A stretch of 14,322 nucleotides of DNA from Candidatus Magasanikbacteria bacterium GW2011_GWC2_45_8. GTDB taxonomy: Bacteria; Patescibacteriota; Patescibacteriia; Magasanikbacterales; UBA10146. Under the pieces are notes generated by a model. The model saw only the letters and a program-made list of their open reading frames with translations, did not search any database and was not told the origin of the DNA. Each line of letters opens with the position of its first letter. The first letter of the stretch is position 1. The position numbers and the translations under genes were made by a program. The stretch covers positions 1 through 14,322 of the forward strand of contig LCLH01000011.1 in NCBI GenBank assembly GCA_001001925.1, written 5' to 3'. Shown one piece after another: positions 7,155 through 13,544 of the stretch.

Positions 7155-7543
7155 TTTTTATCTTCCAATAATTCAATAATGCCGATTGGCGTGTACAAAA
7201 ATACCACTCGCCGTCCGTTAAATAATTTACCCGGCTTGATTTCAGAAATCACGGAGGCTTTGTGTTCCTTCTTTAAAAAAAATATCGCTTGCTCAATATC
7301 CGGGACACCATAACACGTATGATAATATGTTGTGCCATTTTTAACCAAATTTGTGACCACCGGACCTGTGATAAGCTCCAGCTGGACGCCGCCGGAAAGT
7401 GTAAAAAGACATACCGAAGCGTTTTGATTTTCGTCAAAAATCGTTTCACTTTCAGCGATAACATTCATCGTGCCTTTAATAAAATTCTGGCACGCCGCCA
7501 TATCATCGCACGCTATTCCCAAATGCAAAAATGCTAGTTTCAC
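7151..7543 (-). CDS. VOC-superfamily (glyoxalase-fold) protein, methylmalonyl-CoA epimerase-like
   Basis: A 130-residue vicinal-oxygen-chelate protein with two beta-alpha-beta-beta-beta units. Candidate metal ligands fall where the fold expects them: His7 in FLHLGIACDD, Gln54 or Glu56 in VQLELI, His75 in YYHTCYGV, and Glu124 in GIIELLE. The pattern is close to methylmalonyl-CoA epimerase, which epimerises the alpha carbon of a 2-substituted acyl thioester through an enolate. Here it might epimerise or isomerise an acyl group carried by the ACP (inference); lyase or dioxygenase activity is also possible within this fold. It is locked between the ligase and AcpS genes by four-base overlaps on both sides. 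The start is GTG 7543, whose GTGA shares the ligase's TGA stop, a coupling that supports this non-ATG start. Confidence 0.8.
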   Translation of the reverse strand: MKLAFLHLGIACDDMAACQNFIKGTMNVIAESETIFDENQNASVCLFTLSGGVQLELITGPVVTNLVKNGTTYYHTCYGVPDIEQAIFFLKKEHKASVISEIKPGKLFNGRRVVFLYTPIGIIELLEDKK

Positions 7544-9123
7544 AAATTTTCAATATAATATTTTAACAGTTCTCTATATAAAACTTTTTTGGTAGGCCCT
7601 TTTGGTATGTCGGTGAGATCCGCAAGTTCATTGACGATAAAAATTTTCTTTGGATGTTTATAATGCGCCAGTTTACCGATAAAAAACTCCTTTAAAGAGT
7701 CCTTCGAGCACTTACTGTTTAATTTGACAAAAGCAACAATATCTTGCCCGAGCAGTTTGTCCGGCACCCCGATAACGGCGCATTCATCAACTGCCGGATG
7801 CCCAAATAAAACATTTTCAACTTCGCTCGGATAAATTTTTTCCCCTCCCTTGCTAATGAGATAATCTTTGCGGGTTCTGAAATAAATATAGCCGTCGGCG
7901 TCAATGTAGCCGTAATCACCGCTATGAAACAAGTCGCCGCGCAAAGATTTTTTATTGACTTCGCTAAGGCCAAGGTATTCGGTCATGATGTTCAAACCAC
8001 GCATACAAATTTCTCCTTCAATGCCCCGCGCGGCCTCTTGTCCGGCTTCATCAAGGATTACAATGTCGTTGGATGGCAAGGCCCGGCCCACGGTTCCGAG
8101 TTTTCTATTATTCGCGGGGAATTGGTTAAGGCTGGCAAATGATGTTGTTTCCGTCAGCCCGTAGCCTTCGAATATGGGAACGTGGAAAGTATTCTCAAAT
8201 TGCGCTTTTACTTCATCGTTAAGCACTTGTCCGCCACAAACGATGCCAACCATGCTTGAATCTTTCCGTTCCAATTTTGCGCTTAAAATTATTGCTAATA
8301 TGGAAGGCATTACGCTAGTCCAGTGGATACTATATTCTCTAACCAACGACCAGAAGAGCCCCAGGCTAGTTTTGGGCGGCACCATCACGGTAGAGCCGCC
8401 GGCGTTAAGCGGCGCGAGCAATGTAACTACCTGTCCGTTATTGTGAAATAGGGGCAAAATGCAGAGCGTACGGGTATTTGGCGTGAAGCAAAACCATTCC
8501 GAGATTGCCTGCGAATCAGCGAGCAAATTCAAATGACTAAGCACAACGCCTTTGGGGTTCCCGGTCGTCCCGGATGTATATATTATCACCGCTTCATCGG
8601 TGCAGAGAACATCCGGAGCGGCGCTATCTTCCGCTTCTGGGGCGTTTTTTACGTCTATGCTTGAGACATCTATAAAAACAGTCCGTCCTAGGCCGGCGGC
8701 TTTTTGCACTTCTAAAATTTTTTTAGAAAACCTGTCATTATAAAAAACCGCTTTTACGTTCGCGTCAGCGGCAATATAAGCAATCTCCGGCGGCGATAAA
8801 TCAGGGTTAATCGGCACAACGGTGGCCCCTTCGCGAAACGCGGCAAAATAAAGCAAAATAAAATCCGGCGACGTTCCGAGCACAAGACCTGTTCTGTCGC
8901 CTTTTGAAACGTGCTGTTGTCGCAAATACCGCGTACGCTCAACAACTTTATCAGCAAAGTCTTCGTACGAAAATGTCTTGTTGTATTCCGGAAAAATAGC
9001 AAAGATTTTTTGGGGAAATTTTTTGGCTTGCGCGCTAAAAAGTTCGTACACGTTATTGTACTCAACAAAAAAATCACGGTCTATTTTTTGGTGTTCTCTT
9101 AATAGATCCCGGTTAACTCGCAT
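7540..9123 (-). CDS. AMP-forming acyl/amino acid ligase (ANL superfamily adenylating enzyme)
   Basis: A complete 527-residue stand-alone adenylating enzyme, which turns a carboxylic acid and ATP into an acyl-AMP and passes it to a thiol. Core motifs: YTSGTTGNPKG (182-192, phosphate loop); LPLFHNNGQ (223-231); EGYGLTETT (319-327); GDLFHSGDYGY (396-406, ribose-binding Asp403); RKDYLISKGGEKIYPSEVE (418-436, hinge and rotation loop); and a C-terminal PTKKV with Lys513 at the catalytic lysine position. Overall it looks more like acyl-CoA/fatty-acyl ligases than amino-acid A-domains. The ACP gene ends 7 bases before its start, so the ACP is the likely thiol acceptor, though CoA is possible. The gene is GC-richer than neighbours (35 of 60 bases at 8041-8100, counted by hand). 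The acid it activates is not readable from sequence. Confidence 0.9.
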   Translation of the reverse strand: MRVNRDLLREHQKIDRDFFVEYNNVYELFSAQAKKFPQKIFAIFPEYNKTFSYEDFADKVVERTRYLRQQHVSKGDRTGLVLGTSPDFILLYFAAFREGATVVPINPDLSPPEIAYIAADANVKAVFYNDRFSKKILEVQKAAGLGRTVFIDVSSIDVKNAPEAEDSAAPDVLCTDEAVIIYTSGTTGNPKGVVLSHLNLLADSQAISEWFCFTPNTRTLCILPLFHNNGQVVTLLAPLNAGGSTVMVPPKTSLGLFWSLVREYSIHWTSVMPSILAIILSAKLERKDSSMVGIVCGGQVLNDEVKAQFENTFHVPIFEGYGLTETTSFASLNQFPANNRKLGTVGRALPSNDIVILDEAGQEAARGIEGEICMRGLNIMTEYLGLSEVNKKSLRGDLFHSGDYGYIDADGYIYFRTRKDYLISKGGEKIYPSEVENVLFGHPAVDECAVIGVPDKLLGQDIVAFVKLNSKCSKDSLKEFFIGKLAHYKHPKKIFIVNELADLTDIPKGPTKKVLYRELLKYYIENL

Positions 9124-9130
9124 AAACTTT

Positions 9131-9367
9131 TTACTTCTTATCTGTATACTTTTCTATAATCTCCTTTATTGATTTTATGTTGGTCATCGCCAGCGTGTCC
9201 TGAAAATCAATTTCTATATCAAACTCTTTTTCAATTTTAGCCATCAGCTGGATATGGCGCAGCGAATCCCACCCCTCAACGCTATCCATAGAAAGACTAT
9301 CGGTAATTTTAACTCCAAAAATTTCTTTTATAATCTTGGCTAATTTTTCTTCTATTTTTTTATTCAT
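9131..9367 (-). CDS. Acyl carrier protein
   Basis: A 78-residue carrier protein of normal ACP size: four helices, acidic in the second half. The attachment serine is Ser35 in GWDSLRH (32-38). The D-S-L core is the universal phosphopantetheine motif, and the preceding tryptophan is common in specialised (non-fatty-acid) carrier proteins, while housekeeping ACP usually reads GADSLD. FDIEIDF (49-55) forms the recognition region of helix III. The start ATG overlaps the dehydrogenase stop by four bases (ATGA), and the gene ends 7 bases before the acyl ligase. With an AcpS and a ligase on the same transcript, it most likely carries an acyl group made within this locus, separate from fatty acid synthesis (inference). 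No condensing enzyme accompanies it in the window, which argues against chain extension. Confidence 0.93.
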   Translation of the reverse strand: MNKKIEEKLAKIIKEIFGVKITDSLSMDSVEGWDSLRHIQLMAKIEKEFDIEIDFQDTLAMTNIKSIKEIIEKYTDKK

Positions 9368-10299
9368 ACAAAATAATTAATAATATTTTCTGCGGCTAAT
9401 TTCGCCATGGCGCGCCGGCACTCAACGGTGGCGGTTCCAATGTGCGGGACCACCAGGCAATTTTTCATATTCACCAAAGGATCTTTTCCGCTAAGCGGTT
9501 CCTGCTCGGTGACATCAAGACACGCGCCCCTGATACGGCCACTTCGCAAGGCGCCGAGCAAAGATTTGCTTTCAATAATTCCGCCGCGAGCCATGTTAAT
9601 AATAACTGGTTTTTTCTTCATTACGCTTATTGATTTTTTATTAATTATATGGTAAGTGTCCTTTTCTAAAGGAACATGGAGGGAAATATAGTCCGAGTTT
9701 TCAAGCAGTGTTTTTAGGTCAACCTGCCGTACCTTGCCTGTGAGATCAGAATTTTCAGTGATTTTTTTTGACCGATTACAATAGATAACGCGCAAACCAA
9801 ACCCCACGGCTCTGGTCGCGACCGCTTGGCCGATTCTCCCAAAGCCAATAATACCAAACGTTTTGCCAAAAAGTTCTTCGCCTAAAAATATTTCTGGATC
9901 CCACCCCGACCATTTGCTTTTTTTAACAAAGCTTTTGGCTTCGTCTATTTTTCTTATCAAAGAAAGGAGGAGCGCGAAGGTCATATCAGCCGTGCTTTCC
10001 GTGACAACATCCTGCGTATTAAAAACAGCAATGCTGTTTTTTCTGGCAAACAACACATCTATGTTATTCAACCCAACCGCGTAATTAGATATAACCTGAA
10101 GTTTTTTCTTCTTGGCAATTACTTCCGCGGTGAACTTATCACTGACAGTTGATAAGATTGCGTCATACTTTGATACCGCGTCAAGAAGTTGGCGGATGGA
10201 AATTGGTTTATTCTTTTTATTGGTAGTAACTTTAAAATGCTTGGAAAGCAGTTCCTCGGCAATGCTTGGCAATCGGCGCGTAATAAAAACTGTTTTCAT
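9364..10299 (-). CDS. D-isomer-specific 2-hydroxyacid dehydrogenase (hydroxypyruvate/glyoxylate reductase-like)
   Basis: A 311-residue NAD(P)-dependent dehydrogenase that interconverts 2-oxoacids and D-2-hydroxyacids. Seen: the Rossmann loop GFGRIGQ (152-158); the end of strand two reads CNRSK (174-178), where an Asp would favour NAD, so NADP(H) is more likely, as in plant and animal hydroxypyruvate reductases; the catalytic triad Arg238 (MARGG), Glu267 (DVTEQEP) and His286 (VPHIGTA). It lacks the C-terminal ACT domain of serine-pathway SerA. Both ends overlap neighbours by four bases: ATGA with the aminotransferase upstream and ATGA with the ACP downstream. The coupling suggests it reduces a 2-oxoacid delivered by the aminotransferase to a D-2-hydroxyacid that is then loaded on the ACP (inference); D-glycerate is one candidate. 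Confidence 0.9.
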   Translation of the reverse strand: MKTVFITRRLPSIAEELLSKHFKVTTNKKNKPISIRQLLDAVSKYDAILSTVSDKFTAEVIAKKKKLQVISNYAVGLNNIDVLFARKNSIAVFNTQDVVTESTADMTFALLLSLIRKIDEAKSFVKKSKWSGWDPEIFLGEELFGKTFGIIGFGRIGQAVATRAVGFGLRVIYCNRSKKITENSDLTGKVRQVDLKTLLENSDYISLHVPLEKDTYHIINKKSISVMKKKPVIINMARGGIIESKSLLGALRSGRIRGACLDVTEQEPLSGKDPLVNMKNCLVVPHIGTATVECRRAMAKLAAENIINYFV

Positions 10300-11528
10300 A
10301 AAAGGCGACTAACACGTTTTATCCCTTCTTCAATCTTTTGTAAGTCATACACAAGCGGACCGAACGATAAACGAACAGCATTTTTTAGTGTTTTGCCAAA
10401 ACCCCAACCAGGGACAAGCAACACGCCGGTTTCTTTCAGCGCCTTTTCAACAAAGACAGCGCCGTCCATGCTGACATCAATACAAGTGAATAATCCGCCC
10501 TGTGGAACAAGAAATTTCGCGTTCGTATATTTTTTTATTGCCGCAACCGTAAAAAAAGCGGCTTTTTTATAATCATCGGAAACTTTTTTTATATAGGGCC
10601 GCAGAGTGTTATTTTCGACAGCTTCATTGACGCATCTTTGGAACGCCATTTGGTGCAGGGTGTCCGGACAAAGAATAGTTGATGATTGGATGGAATCAAG
10701 CGCCTGAATAACACTTTCGTCTGCTTCTATCCATCCCAAGCGGCGTCCTAAACTCCTCGACCACTTAGAATTGGAATGAATACTTATTAAGTTGTCGGTT
10801 GGTCCCCAAGAAAAATATTCTGGTATTTTTTCTTCAAAGACCATATCCTTATACGCGAAATCAACTACGAGAAAACTGCCTATACTACAAACTGCTTCAT
10901 ACGCCGCTACCACAAAATCTTGCGAGAGAACTTGTGAAGTTGGGTTGTCGGGGGAAACTAAAAGCACGGCTTTTGGCCTTTCTTTCTGAATGTAGTCAAC
11001 AAACGCGCCAATGCGCTTGTCTGCGTTATATTCCCAAGTATCCACGTCAATCACCGGGAAACGGATAATATTTGCGTCGGTGGCAGTTACGATCTGCGAC
11101 TGATAATTACAGTATGAAGGATCGAGCAATAAGACTTTGTCATCCGGATCGAGCAAGACGCGCATTAGATCGGACAACAGTTGTGTTGAACTCGCGCCAA
11201 TGGCAATGTGGCAGGGTTCTAGATTCTGAACCGCGTAAGTATGTTTTTCAAATTTTACAATTGCCTCTTTACAGCCAAGCATCCCCAGTGTTGGGGAGTA
11301 GCCGCCGGAGGCGTGCATAGACTCGTCGTCGCTCACGATTTCTTTATACGCTTTTTGCAATTCCAAAGGAGCTTTATGATTCACCCACCCTCCCGCAAAC
11401 GATATAAGATTTTCCGGCTTTATTCCCAGTGTTTTTAAATACGCCTGATCCGCATACATCATTATCTGACGCACTGGAGATATCGTCCTTTTAAAGCTTT
11501 GTGATTTTTTTGATAAGACTGGTTTCAT
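10296..11528 (-). CDS. Class I/II PLP-dependent aminotransferase
   Basis: A 410-residue fold-type I aminotransferase resembling the MocR/alpha-aminoadipate and aspartate aminotransferase groups. Seen: AGGWVNH (45-51) in the N-terminal substrate segment; GASSTQ (111-116), cofactor phosphate contacts; SPDNPTS (192-198), with Asn195; VVDFAYKD (221-228), with Asp223 and Tyr226; SNSKWSRSLGRRLGW (252-266), with Lys255 forming the Schiff base; and NAVRLSFG (383-390), with Arg386 for the substrate carboxylate. It would convert an amino acid to its 2-oxoacid or the reverse. The stop overlaps the 2-hydroxyacid dehydrogenase start by four bases, which favours a shared pathway (inference: amino acid to oxoacid to hydroxyacid). 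It begins 2 bases after the FabG-like stop. The amino acid is not known; serine would yield hydroxypyruvate. Confidence 0.88.
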   Translation of the reverse strand: MKPVLSKKSQSFKRTISPVRQIMMYADQAYLKTLGIKPENLISFAGGWVNHKAPLELQKAYKEIVSDDESMHASGGYSPTLGMLGCKEAIVKFEKHTYAVQNLEPCHIAIGASSTQLLSDLMRVLLDPDDKVLLLDPSYCNYQSQIVTATDANIIRFPVIDVDTWEYNADKRIGAFVDYIQKERPKAVLLVSPDNPTSQVLSQDFVVAAYEAVCSIGSFLVVDFAYKDMVFEEKIPEYFSWGPTDNLISIHSNSKWSRSLGRRLGWIEADESVIQALDSIQSSTILCPDTLHQMAFQRCVNEAVENNTLRPYIKKVSDDYKKAAFFTVAAIKKYTNAKFLVPQGGLFTCIDVSMDGAVFVEKALKETGVLLVPGWGFGKTLKNAVRLSFGPLVYDLQKIEEGIKRVSRLL

Positions 11529-11530
11529 AA

Positions 11531-12280
11531 TTACATAATCATTCCGCCGTCAACACCGATAACTTGGCCGTTCACATAAGCAGCCATTTCGCTTGCCAAA
11601 AAGACGGCGGCGGAAGCCACCTCATCGGCCGTTCCGGAACGCGCAAGCGGTGTATTTTTAATAAGTTTTGCGCGTTGTTCTGATGTAAGATTTGCCACCA
11701 TATCTGTGTCAATCAATCCCGGAGCAATGGCGTTGACGGTAATACCGATTGGCCCAAGTTCTTTGGAGGCTGACTTTGTCAAACCGATTATGCCAGCCTT
11801 ACTTGCGCTATAGGCTGCTTGGCCGGGGTTTCCATTCGTTCCAACAATTGAAGTAATATTAATTATTCGGCCTCCGGAGAGAAGCATTAATTTGACCGTC
11901 TCTTTCATGCACAAAAAAGTTCCTTTTAAATTAACATCCAATACATCGTCCCAATCTTTTTCAGCGGTGTTCATTAACAGACTGTCTCTTCTAATTCCTG
12001 CATTATTAACAAGTACATCAAGTCGTCCGAACCGTTTTTTTATGATGCTAAACATTTTTTTAACATCTTTTGAATTGCTGACATCCGCTCTTACCGCAAT
12101 CGTGTGCTTGTTTAGCTTTTTTAACTCATTAACAACACTTTTTATCCCGGCCTCCCGCCCGCGGTAATTCAATATAACACAGGCTCCCGCAAAAGCAGAC
12201 GCGCGGGCAATCGCGCGTCCGATTCCTCGGCTAGCTCCTGTAACAAGTATTATTTTATCTTGTAAAAGATTGCTGTCCAC
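11531..12280 (-). CDS. fabG: FabG-like short-chain dehydrogenase/reductase (3-oxoacyl-ACP reductase family)
   Basis: A 249-residue classical SDR that matches 3-oxoacyl-ACP reductase in length and motifs. Seen: TGASRGIG (14-21), cofactor loop; ADVS (65-68); NNAG (92-95); catalytic Asn117, Ser144 (NITSIVG), Tyr157 and Lys161 (YSASK); APGLIDTDM (186-194); and VDGGM (243-247) near the C terminus. FabG enzymes reduce a 3-oxoacyl group on an ACP with NADPH. With an ACP, AcpS and ligase on the same transcript, it may act on that private ACP, although many FabG-like proteins reduce other ketones, including sugars. No other fatty acid synthesis gene (FabH, FabF, FabD, FabZ, FabI) is present, so this is unlikely to be the housekeeping copy. 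The start is GTG 12280, 5 bases after the GNAT stop; no in-frame ATG would retain the TGASRGIG loop. Confidence 0.88.
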   Translation of the reverse strand: MDSNLLQDKIILVTGASRGIGRAIARASAFAGACVILNYRGREAGIKSVVNELKKLNKHTIAVRADVSNSKDVKKMFSIIKKRFGRLDVLVNNAGIRRDSLLMNTAEKDWDDVLDVNLKGTFLCMKETVKLMLLSGGRIINITSIVGTNGNPGQAAYSASKAGIIGLTKSASKELGPIGITVNAIAPGLIDTDMVANLTSEQRAKLIKNTPLARSGTADEVASAAVFLASEMAAYVNGQVIGVDGGMIM

Positions 12281-12285
12281 AAGAC

Positions 12286-12831
12286 TCAGTCGTTACTATT
12301 AATAATTTCCGTAATTACCACATCTAACCATTCGCCGTTTCTTAATGTATGCTCATTGTATCTGCCAACCTCTTTGAATCCAAGTTTTTTATGAATATAA
12401 AGCACCGGGTTCTCAGCAAACGTACTGCCTCGCAATGAATGCAATTTAAACACATTAAAAGCAAGTTTAATTATGATTTGGAATAATGTGAAACCTACGC
12501 CGAAATTCTTACCGTGTGGATCGGCATAGGCGCCGAAATAACAATGTTTATTCTTAAAATCGACGTCGTGTAAGGCAACTACGCCAATACATTTTTTATC
12601 TTTCTCAACTAACCAGCAAAAGTGAGTTTGATTTTTTACAAGTTTTTCAATAAATCCAGCGTGTTCCGCCTTGGTTATAACATGGTTAGCGAGCATTTGC
12701 TTTCTTACATCCTTATGATTTCGCCAGCCAAGGACAAGTTTTTTTCCACTATCGTCTAAATTGATAAAATTAACAAGCGTTAGCCCATCGATTTTTAAAT
12801 CTTTCCGGAGCTTTTTGTACTTATTAATCAT
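12286..12831 (-). CDS. GNAT acyltransferase, PseH-like
   Basis: A 181-residue GNAT-fold protein of the RimJ/RimL-PseH branch. Seen: LGWRNHKDVRKQM (34-46), a start very like PseH, the enzyme that N-acetylates a UDP-4-amino sugar in pseudaminic acid synthesis; IGVVALHDVDFKN (82-94) as strands 2-4; AYADPHGKNFGVG (101-113) as the acyl-donor pyrophosphate loop; and LGFKEVGR (150-157). It is the first gene after the intercistronic promoter. An amino group on a sugar is the most likely acceptor given the NeuB-type module downstream; the donor could be acetyl-CoA or, in this setting, an acyl-ACP (inference). It is not certain to be PseH: no PseB, PseC or PseG homologue appears in the window. No Shine-Dalgarno site is visible before ATG 12831. 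Confidence 0.8.
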   Translation of the reverse strand: MINKYKKLRKDLKIDGLTLVNFINLDDSGKKLVLGWRNHKDVRKQMLANHVITKAEHAGFIEKLVKNQTHFCWLVEKDKKCIGVVALHDVDFKNKHCYFGAYADPHGKNFGVGFTLFQIIIKLAFNVFKLHSLRGSTFAENPVLYIHKKLGFKEVGRYNEHTLRNGEWLDVVITEIINSND

Positions 12832-12858
12832 GCTTTTTTAGTATCAAGAGTCTCAATA

Positions 12859-12888
12859 ATTTTATCACGCGCTCAAGCCCAATGTCAA
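12859..12888 (-). promoter_or_regulatory. Predicted sigma70-type promoter for the glycan operon
   Basis: Read on the minus strand, TTGACA (12888-12883, a perfect -35 box) is followed after 18 bases by TAAAAT (12864-12859, five of six matches to the -10 box). Transcription would start near 12852, leaving a leader of about 20 bases before the GNAT start at 12831 with no Shine-Dalgarno site. It sits in the widest intergenic gap of the window and faces the 15-gene run downstream. It was identified by consensus matching only. Confidence 0.68.
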
Positions 12889-12913
12889 GCCAAATGAACC
12901 TGGCCAAATGAAC
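12889..12913. repeat. Direct repeat abutting the -35 box, possible operator
   Basis: GCCAAATGAAC occurs twice on the plus strand, at 12889-12899 and 12903-12913, with 14-base spacing. The inner copy touches the -35 box at 12888. Tandem half-sites immediately upstream of -35 are a common layout for an activator binding as a head-to-tail dimer. A recent small tandem duplication could also explain it. A second, shorter repeat, TCAAGCC at 12873-12879 and 12885-12891, overlaps the promoter itself. Confidence 0.5.
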
Positions 12914-12927
12914 TAAAACTACCTATT

Positions 12928-13539
12928 TTAAGAGTATTTGTAAACCCCTGATTTGATGTCGACAACCCCTTTTTTCTCCAGCCGTATCCGCTGTTTCATC
13001 GCTGCCCCCGCATAGGCTTTAGCAATTATACCTGCCCATTTTTTATGGTGCTTGCGCATTACTATTTTTTCAGCTGAAAGCGCCTTAGCGTCATGCAAAA
13101 TACGATTCAACGCACTATCATACTTTATCATTGTCCTAATCCTTGGCAGATGATACTCATTAGAAATAATCATGATTTTATCATATTTACCCCGCCGGAT
13201 AATCCCGCTTAAAGTCACGAGCTGTTCAAAGGTATTCCCGGATTTTTCCTCAATAATAACCCTTTTAGGCGGCACTTTCAGTTTTATTAATTCTTGTTTA
13301 ATAATGCTGGCCACTGTAGGAACACCGAGTACCGATTTAAGCTGCCCCCGGCCCCCCAAAACTATCACAACTGCCTCAGGATGTTCTGCGTAAATAATGC
13401 CTCCGGCTACCACGCGCAACCTGTCTCCCAGTGCTCCAAAGGCGTCTTTTTCACTAAAACTTGTAGTGCGCCACTTACCAGACCGGCCCTTCACCAGCCC
13501 GCCGCCGAGTATGACTATAGCAAATGATGATTTGACCAT
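12928..13539 (-). CDS. YdcF/DUF218-like protein
   Basis: A protein of about 203 residues with the DUF218 (YdcF/SanA/ElyC) pattern: FAIVILGGG (6-14); VIVLGGRG (58-65); IIEEKSGNTFEQ (95-106), the acidic S-x-N-T motif; and IISNEYHLPR (124-133). These residues line a pocket in the YdcF Rossmann-like fold, thought to bind a nucleotide or cofactor; the family's chemistry is poorly known, and SanA/ElyC members affect envelope polymers. There is no N-terminal membrane segment, so it resembles soluble YdcF rather than ElyC. The last 60 residues are strongly basic. I chose ATG 13539, 5 bases after the methyltransferase stop; the frame also opens with a TTG at 13551 that would overlap that gene. It shares a transcript with the methyltransferase and precedes the promoter at 12888, so it ends an upstream unit. 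Confidence 0.75.
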   Translation of the reverse strand: MVKSSFAIVILGGGLVKGRSGKWRTTSFSEKDAFGALGDRLRVVAGGIIYAEHPEAVVIVLGGRGQLKSVLGVPTVASIIKQELIKLKVPPKRVIIEEKSGNTFEQLVTLSGIIRRGKYDKIMIISNEYHLPRIRTMIKYDSALNRILHDAKALSAEKIVMRKHHKKWAGIIAKAYAGAAMKQRIRLEKKGVVDIKSGVYKYS

Positions 13540-13544
13540 ACTCT

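Noticed and set aside
7540..9367. DltA/DltC-like D-alanylation system
   Set aside because: A stand-alone ligase plus ACP recalls DltA and DltC, but there is no DltB or DltD, and the other cassette members do not belong to that system.
9364..10299. Serine-pathway 3-phosphoglycerate dehydrogenase (SerA)
   Set aside because: It is 311 residues without an ACT domain, has an NADP-type CNRSK site, and is coupled to an ACP rather than to SerC or SerB.
10112..10572. Plus-strand open frames opposite the dehydrogenase and aminotransferase
   Set aside because: These and other plus-strand frames lie opposite well-supported minus-strand genes and encode no recognisable motifs; they are coding shadows.
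9131..12280. Housekeeping fatty acid synthesis cluster
   Set aside because: FabG, ACP and AcpS are present, but FabD, FabF, FabH, FabZ and FabI are absent, and the ACP has a WDSL rather than ADSL motif.
12914..12930. TAAAA/TTTTA inverted repeat at the end of the YdcF-like gene as a terminator
   Set aside because: A 5-base all-AT stem partly within the stop codon is not stable enough.
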